A DNA stretch of 40,122 bases from Thiocapsa sp. (GCF_022340925.1 NZ_JAJDNA010000078.1:1-40122); one strand, 5' to 3'. Positions 27,213-35,946 are shown, counted from the stretch's first letter. Translations and numbers: made by a program. Notes: generated by a model from the sequence alone, not told the origin.

Positions 27213-28435
27213 TGTCCGCAGAGGAGTTGGTCGAGGAATCCGCCTGGCGCTGGTCGGGTTGGTCGAGCCGCCTGATCGGTGGGTTCTGTCGCCATCTGGC
27301 CTTCGGCCAGCTCTTGATTCGTTTCCCCGACGGCAGCGCCTCCCTGCATCGCGGTCGATTCGGTGGCGCGAGCGGCGCGCTCGAGATCCGGTCGCCATTG
27401 CAGATGGCGGCGCGATTGCTGACGCGCGGCGAAGTGGGGTTCGGCGAATCCTATGTCGAAGGCCACTGGACGACCCCCGATCTCGCGTCATTGCTTGAGG
27501 TCCTTTACGACAATATGGAGCACCTCGGGGCGGGTCCGAGAGGGATGCGCTGGTCCCGTCTCTGGGATCGGCTGGCCCATCGTCTGCGCGACAACCATCC
27601 CACCAACAGTCGTAGGAACATCGCCCACCACTACGACCTTGGAAATGAGTTCTATCGGCTCTGGCTCGACCCGAGCATGACCTATTCCTCTGCGCTCTTC
27701 GCCGACCCGGCTCGCGACAACATGGAAACGGCCCAAGAGCGCAAGTATCAGCGGCTGTTGGACAAGCTGAACGCAGCGCCAGGCGATCATATCCTGGAGA
27801 TTGGGTGTGGCTGGGGCGGTTTCGCCGAGCTGGCGGCGCGTCGTGGTCTGCGCGTGACGGGTGTGACTCTGTCGCGTGAGCAACTTGCTTACGGGCGCCG
27901 GCGTCTCGCTGCGGCAGGTCTGGCCGGTCAGGTGGATCTGAGATTGCAGGACTACCGGGACATCGAGGGGCACTTCGATCACGCGGTCTCGATCGAGATG
28001 ATGGAAGCGGTCGGCGAGGCATTCTGGCCGACTTACTACCAGACGTTGCGGCGGGTGGTCCGCCCGGGTGGGCGAATCGCTCTGCAGGTCATCACGATGA
28101 ACGAAGACGATTTTCCGATCTACCGAAAACAGCCCGACTTCGTGCAGCTCTACATCTTCCCCGGTGGGATGCTCCCGACCCCAGAGCGTATGATCCGCGA
28201 GGCGCAGGATGCGGATCTGTTGATTCGCGAGACGGCATGGTTCGGCCGGGACTATGCGGAGACCCTGCGACGCTGGCGCTTGGCGTTTCGTGCGGCGGGG
28301 GAAGAGATCGCGCGGCTTGGCTACGGTGCACGCTTTCGCCGGATGTGGGATTACTATCTCGCCTACTGCGAGACTGGATTCAAGACAGGCTGTATTGACC
28401 TGACTCAAACGGTGCTTGAAGTTCCAGTGCGATGA
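27212..28435 (+). CDS. Cyclopropane-fatty-acyl-phospholipid synthase-like SAM methyltransferase
   Basis: A 407-aa SAM-dependent methyltransferase acting on unsaturated acyl chains of membrane phospholipids, related to Cfa. The SAM-binding motif LEIGCGWGGFAELAARRG lies at about residues 193-210, preceded by the HHYDLGNEFYRLWLDPSMTYS block. LQDYRDIEG and the C-terminal YYLAYCETGF match Cfa. The EHVG motif of E. coli Cfa reads EAVG here (MMEAVGEAFW), as I recall for the FAD/DUF1365-linked branch, so the product may be a methylated or furan-precursor acyl chain rather than a cyclopropane. A strong AGGAGG lies 6 nt before ATG 27212, which overlaps the DUF1365 stop; its own stop overlaps the serB start (ATGA). 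Confidence 0.9.
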   Translation: MSAEELVEESAWRWSGWSSRLIGGFCRHLAFGQLLIRFPDGSASLHRGRFGGASGALEIRSPLQMAARLLTRGEVGFGESYVEGHWTTPDLASLLEVLYDNMEHLGAGPRGMRWSRLWDRLAHRLRDNHPTNSRRNIAHHYDLGNEFYRLWLDPSMTYSSALFADPARDNMETAQERKYQRLLDKLNAAPGDHILEIGCGWGGFAELAARRGLRVTGVTLSREQLAYGRRRLAAAGLAGQVDLRLQDYRDIEGHFDHAVSIEMMEAVGEAFWPTYYQTLRRVVRPGGRIALQVITMNEDDFPIYRKQPDFVQLYIFPGGMLPTPERMIREAQDADLLIRETAWFGRDYAETLRRWRLAFRAAGEEIARLGYGARFRRMWDYYLAYCETGFKTGCIDLTQTVLEVPVR

Positions 28436-29673
28436 GCGAGATCGTCCTCATCAATGTCGCGGGCGAGGATCGGCCCGGTATCACCGCTGCCTTGACACAG
28501 ATCCTCGCACGTTACCGAGTGCCGATCCTTGATATCGGCCAGTCGACGATCCACAACGCGTTGGCGCTGGGCCTGCTGGTCGAGCTGTCGGCGGACAGCG
28601 CCTCCTGCCCGGTCTTTCGTGACCTCCTGTTCACCGCGCACGGCATGGGACTCGACCTGCGCTTCACGCCGATCGACCCCGAAGCCTACGAGGCTTGGGT
28701 CAACGAGCAAGGTCAGCCCCGGCATATCCTCACTTTGCTCGGGCGCGAGATCGATTCGGAGCATATCGCCCGCGTTGCCGCGGTGGTCGCCGACTACCGG
28801 CTCAATGTCGATCGAATCTCGAGACTCACCGGTCGCATTTCACGGCGCGCGCCGGGCCGCCATCCACTCGCCTGCGTGGAGCTCTCGGTGCGGGGTGCGG
28901 TGGCCGATCTCTCCGACCTGCATGCGGCTCTGCTCGCGCTCGGTCAGGTCCTCGACGTCGATGTCGCGGTGCAGGAAGACGATATCTTTCGGCGCAACCG
29001 CCGTCTGGTCTGTTTCGACATGGACTCCACCCTGATACAGGCGGAGGTCATCGATGAATTGGCCGCGGCCGCCGGCGTCGGTCCAGAGGTGTCGGACATC
29101 ACCGCGGCCACGATGCGAGGTGAGCTCGACTTCAAGGACAGCTTTCGGCATCGAGTTGCGCTGCTCAAGGGACTCGATGAGTCGGTCTTGGTCAGGATCG
29201 CCGAGCGGCTGCCCATCACCGAGGGCGCCGATCGGCTGATCAAGAGCCTGAGGCTACTCGGCTATCGCATCGCCATTCTCTCCGGCGGTTTCACCTATTT
29301 TGCCGATCATCTCAAGCGGCGGTTCGGCATCGACTACGTCTTCGCAAACCGGCTGGAAGTCCGCGATGGCAAGCTGACCGGGACGGTCTCCGGCGAGATC
29401 GTCGACGGACCCCGCAAGGCGGAGTTGTTGCGCGAGATTGCCGCCCGCGAGGGGATTCGCCTGGAGCAGGTGATTGCCGTGGGCGATGGGGCGAATGATC
29501 TTCCGATGCTCGCGATCGCCGGACTCGGTATCGCCTTCCACGCCAAGCCGATCGTCACCAGGCAAGCGCGTCACTCCATCGCCAACGTGGGGCTCGACGG
29601 TATCCTCTATCTGCTCGGAATGCGCGACCGCGACCTCGATGTGCTCGCCAGGGTAGGGCAGCAGCGCCCCTAA
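28432..29673 (+). CDS. serB: Phosphoserine phosphatase with N-terminal ACT-like domains
   Basis: SerB hydrolyses O-phosphoserine to serine, the last step of serine biosynthesis. The 413-aa product is the long form: two ACT-like regions (about 1-80 and 95-185) then a HAD domain. HAD motifs are intact: nucleophile D196 and acid/base D198 in CFDMDSTLIQAEVIDELA, LSGGFTYFADHL (motif II), the Lys in GPRKAELLREIA, and GDGANDLPMLAIAGLGIAFHAKP (motif IV). The ATG at 28432 overlaps the methyltransferase stop by 4 nt, so serB is translationally coupled to the lipid genes. That pairing is not a functional link I know of. It converges on the second GGDEF-EAL gene with 71 nt between and no clear terminator. 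Confidence 0.95.
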   Translation: MSEIVLINVAGEDRPGITAALTQILARYRVPILDIGQSTIHNALALGLLVELSADSASCPVFRDLLFTAHGMGLDLRFTPIDPEAYEAWVNEQGQPRHILTLLGREIDSEHIARVAAVVADYRLNVDRISRLTGRISRRAPGRHPLACVELSVRGAVADLSDLHAALLALGQVLDVDVAVQEDDIFRRNRRLVCFDMDSTLIQAEVIDELAAAAGVGPEVSDITAATMRGELDFKDSFRHRVALLKGLDESVLVRIAERLPITEGADRLIKSLRLLGYRIAILSGGFTYFADHLKRRFGIDYVFANRLEVRDGKLTGTVSGEIVDGPRKAELLREIAAREGIRLEQVIAVGDGANDLPMLAIAGLGIAFHAKPIVTRQARHSIANVGLDGILYLLGMRDRDLDVLARVGQQRP

Positions 29674-29744
29674 ACCGAAGGTGTCGCCACAGGATCATGC
29701 GCCACGCCCCTTTGCAGCCGCGCTGATGCCTTTTCAGGCTCGTT

Positions 29745-32609
29745 TCATGGGTGGCTCTTCTCCGCCAAAGAGGGGTGGATAAAGCCCACTGTCAGATGCT
29801 CCTCGAGTGCCCGGGGCTCCATCGGCGGCGCCAGCAGGATCCCTTGGGCGCAACGGCATCCGATCGCGAGCAAACGCTCGGCCTGATCTCGGGTCTCCAC
29901 CCCCTCGGCAACCGTATCGAGGTCGAGTGCATCCGCGACGGCCAACAGGGCCAAGACGGTTTCGGCTGCTTCGGGATCCTGATTCATTCTCGCGACGAAC
30001 TGGCGATCGATCTTAAGTGTGCTGACCGCAGAGCGGCGCAGATAGGTCAGGGAGGAAAATCCCGTGCCGAAATCGTCGAGGGTCAGGCGCACCCCGCAGT
30101 CCTTCAGGACGGCGATCTGGGTCCGATAGTGCTCACCGTATTCCATCAGAGCCGTTTCGGTGAACTCGAGCTCCAGAGCTCCGGGATCAATCCCGGATTC
30201 CTGCGCCGTTGCGATGACATCATCGGCCAGACTGCCTGAGCGGATCTGCTGAGGAGACACATTGATGCTCATGCGCCCGAATCGGAGCCCGCGGTCGATC
30301 CAGCTGCGGGCCTGCCGGGCTGCGGTGCTCAGCACCCAACTGCCCAGGAGATGAAAGAGCCCACGGCGCTCCGCGAGGTGAACGAAATCCCCCGGCGGAA
30401 GGATCCCTTCGACGGGGTGGCGCCAGCGCACGAGCGCCTCCACCGCGATGATTCGGCCGTCGGAGAGCTCCACTTGGGGCTGGTAATGGAGAAAGAGCTC
30501 GCCGTTGTGCACGGCTTGGTCGATCCGATCCGTCAGCGCAGCATCTCGGCGAACCTGTCGGGTCATGGCGTCCGTATGGAAGGCATAAGTCCCGCGACCA
30601 TTTTTCTTCGCCTTATAGAGCGCGACATCGGCGCGTCCCAGCAGGGTTTCCATGTCCACTCGGTCCGGTTTGGGTACATCGACAACGCCGACGCTTGCCC
30701 CGCACATGATCAGGTGGCCATCGATTGAATAGGGCTGAGCAAGATGCTCGACGATCTTTCCTGCCAGGATCGCCGCATCCGTTGTGCTCTGGACATCGAG
30801 CTGGATCACCGCGAACTCATCGCCTCCGAACCTGGCCACCGTATCCATGCCTCGAACCAGACCTGATAGACGCTGTCCGACCTCTTTGAGGAGCTGATCA
30901 CCAGCCGGATGGCCTAAGGTGTCGTTGACCTCTTTGAAGCGGTCGAGGTCCAGGAAATGGAGCGCAAAGCCACGGTCGGCACGCCGTGTCGAGGTCAACC
31001 GCTTGGCGAGCTGGGCTTTGAACAGACTGCGATTCGGAAGCCCTGTCAGGCTATCGTAGTAGGCCAGTCGGTGGATGTGCTCCTCGCTGCGCTTGCGTTC
31101 TGTGACGTCGTGGAAGGTCACGACCACGCCCATGGCGGATCCGCCGACGCGGATCGGGGTCGCGCGATACTCGACCGGGACGGAGGTCTCACCATCGCGT
31201 CGGCGAAAGGCGTCGTCGCTCACAACGATGTCCTGGCCGGTCTGCATCACCGTGAGCATGGGGCATGACTCGGCGTCGATGTCGCCGCCGTCGGCGCCGG
31301 GGTGGGTCACCGCAACGCAGGGTTTGCCCACGAGCTCAGCGGGCTCATAGCCGAGCATGCGTGAGCCCGTGGGATTGATAAAGGTGATGACTCCTTCGGC
31401 ATTCAGCCCGAAGACACCCTCGTTGGTCGATTCCAGGATCAGTCGCGCACGTTCTTCTGCCGCCAGTCGTGCGGCACGATCGCGTGCCTGTTGCAGTGCG
31501 ACCGCGACCAACGCGGCGCCGTGGGCGATATAGATCAGCTGCTGCTCATCGGGTTTGCCCGCCGCCCTGGAGTAGACATCGAGGGCACCCAGCACCTCGC
31601 CATTCGCATCGCGGATCGGCTCGGACCAACAGCCGCGCACACCGGCGTCCTCGGTTGCGCCCGAGAGGGACTGCCAGTAAGGATGATAGAGGACGTCAGT
31701 GATGACAAGCCGCTCGCCCACCGGGTGGACGTTCTCGGCTCCGGCAGGTTGGCCCGTGAGTCGGTCGATCGCTTCGACGAGTCGACGCGGGAGACTCGGC
31801 GCGGTGCCGACACGCAGGCGATGTGTATCACTGTCCATCAATAGAATCGAGCACATCAGGCTCTGGTCGAGGGCCTCGATTGACATGGCGATCGCGTCCA
31901 AGGCCTCCTGAACCGGGGCACCTGCGGCGATCAGGCCCATGATGCGCATTCGGTCTTCGTGAAGCATCCAGGCACGTTGGACCTCGGTCACATCTTGCAC
32001 CGTGCCCCGGATGCGTACGGCGTGACCCTCGACTCGGTCGACGATCGCATGCTCGTGAAGGAAGCGGACCTCGCCTTCCGGCAGAACGATTCGATGCTTG
32101 AGGTCGAGGACACTCATGCCCTCAAGAGCTTTCTGGACCGACTGCTCGACGTGAGTGCGGTCGTCGGGATGAACGCAGTCAAGAAGGCTCTGATAGGCGT
32201 CATCGAAGCCTTCTGTTGGGATGGCGAAGATGCGGTGGGCCTCTGCGGACATCCTCAGGCGGTTGTCATTCGCATCCCATTCCCAGGTTCCAAGATGGCC
32301 GAGACGTTGGGTTTCTTCGATGACGCGTTCCCTTTCGCGTAAGCCGTCTTCGATCTTGGCCCTCTCGCTGTGCCATTGTGCGACCTGCCTGTCGAGTGCG
32401 CGGCGGACTTGCTGGTAGCGCCACGCGAGTCCCCCAACCGCAAGGACAAGAACAGTCCCCATGAGGATAAGGCCGAGACCGCCGGGCCAGGCGACCGGGG
32501 GTTCATGCGGGTACGCCCAGCCGGGAGCCGGCATCCAGAGCATCAGTAGAGTCCAGGCCCAAGGCGCATTGGGCCTGTGAGGGTTCGGGGTCTCGCTCCG
32601 AGTCTGCAT
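29745..32609 (-). CDS. PAS-GAF-PAS-GGDEF-EAL cyclic-di-GMP cyclase/phosphodiesterase
   Basis: A 954-aa predicted bifunctional c-di-GMP enzyme. The N-terminus has two hydrophobic segments (about 15-32 and 44-65), then PAS (about 90-205), GAF (about 215-375), a second PAS (about 385-505), GGDEF and EAL. GGDEF is intact at 595-599 with an I-site RGMD just upstream. EAL at 724-726 has all expected metal and catalytic residues: EAL, the N of NVSP, E in FTE, both aspartates of DDFGTG (845-846), K in LKID, E in AEGVE and Q in AQG. So both activities are plausible. I chose ATG 32609, the last Met before the membrane segment; the frame opens to 32711. It is divergent from the MFS gene across a palindrome-bearing spacer. 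Confidence 0.92.
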   Translation of the reverse strand: MQTRSETPNPHRPNAPWAWTLLMLWMPAPGWAYPHEPPVAWPGGLGLILMGTVLVLAVGGLAWRYQQVRRALDRQVAQWHSERAKIEDGLRERERVIEETQRLGHLGTWEWDANDNRLRMSAEAHRIFAIPTEGFDDAYQSLLDCVHPDDRTHVEQSVQKALEGMSVLDLKHRIVLPEGEVRFLHEHAIVDRVEGHAVRIRGTVQDVTEVQRAWMLHEDRMRIMGLIAAGAPVQEALDAIAMSIEALDQSLMCSILLMDSDTHRLRVGTAPSLPRRLVEAIDRLTGQPAGAENVHPVGERLVITDVLYHPYWQSLSGATEDAGVRGCWSEPIRDANGEVLGALDVYSRAAGKPDEQQLIYIAHGAALVAVALQQARDRAARLAAEERARLILESTNEGVFGLNAEGVITFINPTGSRMLGYEPAELVGKPCVAVTHPGADGGDIDAESCPMLTVMQTGQDIVVSDDAFRRRDGETSVPVEYRATPIRVGGSAMGVVVTFHDVTERKRSEEHIHRLAYYDSLTGLPNRSLFKAQLAKRLTSTRRADRGFALHFLDLDRFKEVNDTLGHPAGDQLLKEVGQRLSGLVRGMDTVARFGGDEFAVIQLDVQSTTDAAILAGKIVEHLAQPYSIDGHLIMCGASVGVVDVPKPDRVDMETLLGRADVALYKAKKNGRGTYAFHTDAMTRQVRRDAALTDRIDQAVHNGELFLHYQPQVELSDGRIIAVEALVRWRHPVEGILPPGDFVHLAERRGLFHLLGSWVLSTAARQARSWIDRGLRFGRMSINVSPQQIRSGSLADDVIATAQESGIDPGALELEFTETALMEYGEHYRTQIAVLKDCGVRLTLDDFGTGFSSLTYLRRSAVSTLKIDRQFVARMNQDPEAAETVLALLAVADALDLDTVAEGVETRDQAERLLAIGCRCAQGILLAPPMEPRALEEHLTVGFIHPSLAEKSHP

Positions 32610-32940
32610 CCGGGATTCTATCCGATGGTCATTGTTGGTCGGGGAAATCCGGATCGTTGTCAGCCGCACCCCGGATACCTGGATTCTCGCTCTTTGGAGG
32701 AGCGTGGCCAACCCTGCACCGAGGGAACTGACCCGGTTGCCATGAACTTTTCGTAGCTGACCGGGCAGTCAGCCCGGGATCGGCTTTCGGTCTGATCGAT
32801 CCACCCATCCGACGATCGAGCTGTCTATCCCGCAACCGTGGCCTAGGCCACGGTTGCGGCAGTATCGGCATTGCTTGCGCAGTGGGATAATGGTGCCGCG
32901 ATGATTCAGGACGCAGTGCCCAACGGGCCGAGACCAGACG
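32610..32940. other. Divergent intergenic region with palindromes
   Basis: 331 nt between the GGDEF-EAL gene (minus) and the MFS gene (plus). Besides the perfect palindrome at 32830-32859, it has a shorter inverted repeat GCTGAC/GTCAGC at 32756-32773. GATAAT at 32886-32891 could be a -10 element for the MFS gene but lacks a well-placed -35. I see no small gene here. Confidence 0.5.
32830..32859. repeat. Perfect 30-bp palindrome
   Basis: The half-site CCGCAACCGTGGCCT is immediately followed by its exact inverse complement, with no spacer. It lies about 80 nt upstream of the MFS start and 220 nt upstream of the GGDEF-EAL start. Neither flank carries a T-tract, and the genes diverge, so a terminator role is unlikely. 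No second copy was seen in the window. Confidence 0.9.
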
Positions 32941-34263
32941 ATGCATGACCCAGAGCGGACCTATCGGATTGGCCCCATCCATTTGGCGCCGAACATCCTC
33001 CCTCGGCATGGTTGGACCTTCCTCCTGGGAGCCTTCCTTTCCATTGGCTTGATGACGTTCATCTCGATCGGTCAAGCATATGTGCTGAATGAGCACCTTG
33101 GGGTACCCACCTCTGAGCAAGGCACAATCAGCGGAAACTTGGTCTTCTGGACTGAGCTCGTTGCGCTCGCGTTCTTCATACCAGCCGGGATACTCATCGA
33201 CCGAGTCGGCCGTCGTCCCATCTATACGGCGGGTTTTCTCCTGCTGGCCATGACCTATGCTCTGTATCCCTTGGCGACCTCGGTTGAAGATCTCTACGCC
33301 TACCGGGTGATCTATGCACTGGGCGTGGTCGCAGTCGCCGGCGCATTGTCGACCGTGCTTGTCGATTATCCGGCGGAGCGTTCCCGTGGGAAGTTGGTTG
33401 CGCTCGTCGGCATGTTGAGCGGATTGGGTATCGTCTTTACGAATCAATTCTTCGGTGCCTTGCCCAATCTGCTGAGCGACGCCGGATTCAGTGGAACCGA
33501 GGCAGGTCTCTTGACCCATTACGCGATCGCGTCGCTCGCCGTCCTGGCCGGCGTGGTATTACTGCTGGGACTGAAGAGTGGGACGCCTGTCAGCAAGGAA
33601 GAGCGTCCCGGCATCAGGGACCTCTTAATGAGTGGCTTTCATCATGCGAGGAACCCACGCATCTTGCTGTCTTATTCAGCCGCATTTATCGCGAGGGGAG
33701 ACCAATCGATCAATGCCACCTTTCTGGTGCTATGGGGCACGACTGCCGGCATCGCGACGGGTATGGACACCGCTGAGGCGGTCAAGAAAGGCACCATCAT
33801 CTTTGTGATCGCCCAGATTTCGGCACTTTTTTGGGCGCCGGTGCTCGGCTCGGTGCTGGACAGAATGGACAGAGTGACCGCCCTGGCCATCTGCATGCTG
33901 CTTGCCGCAATCGGCAATCTGTCTGTCATCCTACTCGATAATCCGCTGGCGTCTTACGGAATCGTCATCTTTGTTCTCTTGGGTATCGGCCAGATCAGCG
34001 TGTATCTGGGAGGTCAGTCGCTGATAGGCCAAGAGGCGCCCAAGGCGAAACGGGGTTCCGTCCTCGGTGCCTTCAACATCTCCGGCGCGATCGGCATCCT
34101 CCTGATCACCTCATCCGGCGGCCGCCTATTCGACACCATTGATCCGCGCGCGCCGTTCGTGGTCGTGGGAGTCATCAACGTTCTGTTGTTTGTTGCGAGT
34201 TTGTATGTACGCCTACGCTATCCAGCCAAGCCGATTACGAAAGCCATGAACGACGCACGCTAA
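32941..34263 (+). CDS. Major facilitator superfamily transporter
   Basis: A 440-aa membrane protein with about 12 predicted helices and the MFS loop signature after helix 2 (GILIDRVGRRPIYTAG), so a secondary transporter in the inner membrane. The cytosolic centre is near residues 205-240 (KSGTPVSKEERPGIRDLL). The second half repeats the pattern less clearly (GSVLDRMDRVTALAIC). Helices contain few charged residues. I cannot assign a substrate. The ATG at 32941 has no strong ribosome-binding site. Its 3' end is 52 nt from the tRNA-Pro gene, convergent. Its codon choice looks a little less GC-biased than that of the flanking core genes; this is an impression, not a count. Confidence 0.85.
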   Translation: MHDPERTYRIGPIHLAPNILPRHGWTFLLGAFLSIGLMTFISIGQAYVLNEHLGVPTSEQGTISGNLVFWTELVALAFFIPAGILIDRVGRRPIYTAGFLLLAMTYALYPLATSVEDLYAYRVIYALGVVAVAGALSTVLVDYPAERSRGKLVALVGMLSGLGIVFTNQFFGALPNLLSDAGFSGTEAGLLTHYAIASLAVLAGVVLLLGLKSGTPVSKEERPGIRDLLMSGFHHARNPRILLSYSAAFIARGDQSINATFLVLWGTTAGIATGMDTAEAVKKGTIIFVIAQISALFWAPVLGSVLDRMDRVTALAICMLLAAIGNLSVILLDNPLASYGIVIFVLLGIGQISVYLGGQSLIGQEAPKAKRGSVLGAFNISGAIGILLITSSGGRLFDTIDPRAPFVVVGVINVLLFVASLYVRLRYPAKPITKAMNDAR

Positions 34264-34315
34264 GCGGACGTGGCGCGAAGATCGTGTGTGTCGGATTCGA
34301 CTGCTCGCAACGGAG

Positions 34316-34392
34316 TGGTCGGGGTGACTGGATTCGAACCAGCGACTTCTGCCTCCCGAAGACAGCGCTCTACCAAGCTGAGCTACACCCCG
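34316..34392 (-). tRNA. tRNA-Pro (anticodon CGG)
   Basis: Read on the minus strand the 77-nt gene folds fully: acceptor stem CGGGGTG/CACCCCG, D arm GCTCAGCTTGGTAGAGC, anticodon stem CTGTC/GGCAG around loop TTCGGGA (anticodon CGG), T arm with GGTTCGAATCC, discriminator A, and an encoded CCA (34316-34318). It starts 15 nt after the ispB stop on the same strand, so it is probably excised from an ispB read-through transcript or has a promoter within ispB. Confidence 0.97.
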
Positions 34393-34407
34393 AGTTCGGA
34401 CACAACG

Positions 34408-35376
34408 TCAATGAGTACGGTTGACCGAGAAATCGGCCAGGCTCTCCAATGCCGCAGTTGCGGGGCAGGGGGGGAATGCGGCCAGCGCAAGCTTGGCGCG
34501 GTTCGCGTAGCCTTCCGCAAGCCGGGTAGTGTAGGGGATGGCATCTGTTGACGCAATCGCCTCGATGACCAGATCGATCTGGTCGCGTCCACCCTGCTCG
34601 ATGGCCTGCCGCAGCAGCGCCCGCTGGTGCGGCGATCCCACTGCCATGGCTCGGATCACCGGGAGGGTCGGCTTGCCCTCGTCGAGGTCGTCTCCCACGT
34701 TCTTGCCCAGCTCCCCGTTTTCCTTGCTGTAGTCAAGTGCGTCATCGATGAGCTGGAAGGCGATCCCCAGGTTCAGGCCATAATTTGCCGCAGCCTCCTC
34801 GACGCTGGTGGTCGATTCGGCGAGCACGGCTCCGAGTCTGACCCCGGCTTCAAACAAGGTTGCGGTCTTGCGGGTTATGACCTCCATGTAACGGGTCTCG
34901 TCGGTATCCGGATCCCGTGTGTTCAGGAGCTGCAGTACTTCCCCCTCGGCGATGCGATTGGTTGCATGTGACAGGATATCCATGACCTTCATGCGGCCGA
35001 CGTCGACCATCATCTCGAAGGCGCGCGAGTAGAGAAAGTCACCGACCAGGACGCTGGCTTCGTTGCCCCAGACGACATTAGCCGTCTCCCGGTTCCGTCG
35101 CAGCTCGGATGCGTCGACGACGTCGTCGTGCAACAGGGTGGCCGTGTGGATAAATTCGACCACGGCCGCAAGATCGATGTGCCGCTGCCCGTTGTAGCCG
35201 CAGGCGCGCGCGGCCAACAGGACGGATAGGGGGCGAAGCCGCTTGCCTCCGCTGTTGACGATATAGCTGCCGATCTGGCTGATCAGCACCACGTCCGAAC
35301 GGAGTCGCCGCAGGATCAAGGCATCCACGGCCTTCACGTCCTCGGCGACTGGCTGACGAAGCGTGGAGATATCCAT
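34408..35376 (-). CDS. ispB: Polyprenyl (octaprenyl-type) diphosphate synthase
   Basis: A trans-isoprenyl diphosphate synthase that makes the C40-type side chain of ubiquinone/menaquinone. The 322-aa product has both aspartate-rich motifs: DDVVD starting at D84 (in LLHDDVVDASELRR) and DDALD in QLIDDALDYS, plus the GGKRLRP substrate-binding segment near residue 40. The chain length made (C40 or another) cannot be read directly; the name follows the usual gammaproteobacterial orthologue divergent from rplU, which is the arrangement here (255-nt spacer). The downstream tRNA-Pro follows after 15 nt on the same strand. It is a cytosolic or peripheral membrane enzyme. Confidence 0.95.
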   Translation of the reverse strand: MDISTLRQPVAEDVKAVDALILRRLRSDVVLISQIGSYIVNSGGKRLRPLSVLLAARACGYNGQRHIDLAAVVEFIHTATLLHDDVVDASELRRNRETANVVWGNEASVLVGDFLYSRAFEMMVDVGRMKVMDILSHATNRIAEGEVLQLLNTRDPDTDETRYMEVITRKTATLFEAGVRLGAVLAESTTSVEEAAANYGLNLGIAFQLIDDALDYSKENGELGKNVGDDLDEGKPTLPVIRAMAVGSPHQRALLRQAIEQGGRDQIDLVIEAIASTDAIPYTTRLAEGYANRAKLALAAFPPCPATAALESLADFSVNRTH

Positions 35377-35538
35377 GAGGTGTCGACGGGCTGGCGATAG
35401 TGGGCGCGGATGCTAGGTCTGGGGTCATGGCCTGTCAAGTCGTCCGCGGGATGCCGGAGATCGACGCACCGGCTGGCACGCCTGCGCTGTTCGGACTCTC
35501 GCCGGGCGAGACGCCGAGTTTAGCATGCGCCGCCGGCC

Positions 35539-35567
35539 TTGACGCCATTTTCCTTCTTGGGTATCAT
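35539..35567 (+). promoter_or_regulatory. Sigma-70 promoter of rplU-rpmA
   Basis: TTGACG (35539-35544), a 17-nt spacer, then TATCAT (35562-35567): five of six matches at each box with ideal spacing. Transcription should start near 35574, giving a leader of about 58 nt before rplU. The leader holds a small hairpin CGGCG/CGCCG at 35583-35597, a possible place for ribosomal-protein feedback. Confidence 0.78.
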
Positions 35568-35631
35568 CCCCGCTCTTTATTTCGGCGCATGTCGCCGTGC
35601 AGTGCCGGATGGTTTTTGGGGATTTCTAGCC

Positions 35632-35946
35632 ATGTATGCGGTCATTCAAACCGGTGGCAAACAATACCGGGTTTCCGAAGGCGACACCGTCAAAGTGGAA
35701 AAGATCGTCGCTGAAGAAGGCGCGAACGTCGACTTCGGCGAGGTGCTCCTCGTGGCTGACGGAGACGATGTCAAGTTGGGTAAGCCCTTCGTCGAAGGCG
35801 GAAAAGTGAGCGCAACCGTGCAGGGGCACGGACGGGCGAAGAAGGTCACGATCGTGAAGTTCCGGCGGCGCAAACATTATCTGAAACGCCAAGGCCACCG
35901 TCAGTCGTTCACGGCACTCAAGATCACCGCCATCAGCACCGGCTGA
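35632..35946 (+). CDS. rplU: Ribosomal protein L21
   Basis: L21 is a 50S subunit protein that binds 23S rRNA. The 104-aa product from ATG 35632 ([14 protein letters not shown]) matches the family length and start, and the conserved [16 protein letters not shown] segment lies at about residues 77-92. The frame is open 93 nt upstream, but that stretch carries the promoter and is not L21 sequence. GGGG lies about 10 nt before the ATG. rpmA follows after 13 nt; obgE and proB come next, the standard bacterial order. Essential housekeeping gene; no anomalies. Confidence 0.98.
   Translation: MYAVIQTGGKQYRVSEGDTVKVEKIVAEEGANVDFGEVLLVADGDDVKLGKPFVEGGKVSATVQGHGRAKKVTIVKFRRRKHYLKRQGHRQSFTALKITAISTG

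Noticed and set aside
26295..28022. 575-codon open frame on the minus strand opposite the DUF1365/methyltransferase genes
   Set aside because: Arg/Ser/Pro-rich composition, no motifs, and fully overlapping well-supported genes with overlapping starts and stops.
29674..29744. Terminator between convergent serB and the GGDEF-EAL gene
   Set aside because: No stable stem followed by a T-run on either strand was found in the 71 nt.
34264..34320. tRNA-associated integration site or genomic island at tRNA-Pro
   Set aside because: No integrase, no direct repeat of the tRNA 3' end and no other mobile genes in the flanks.
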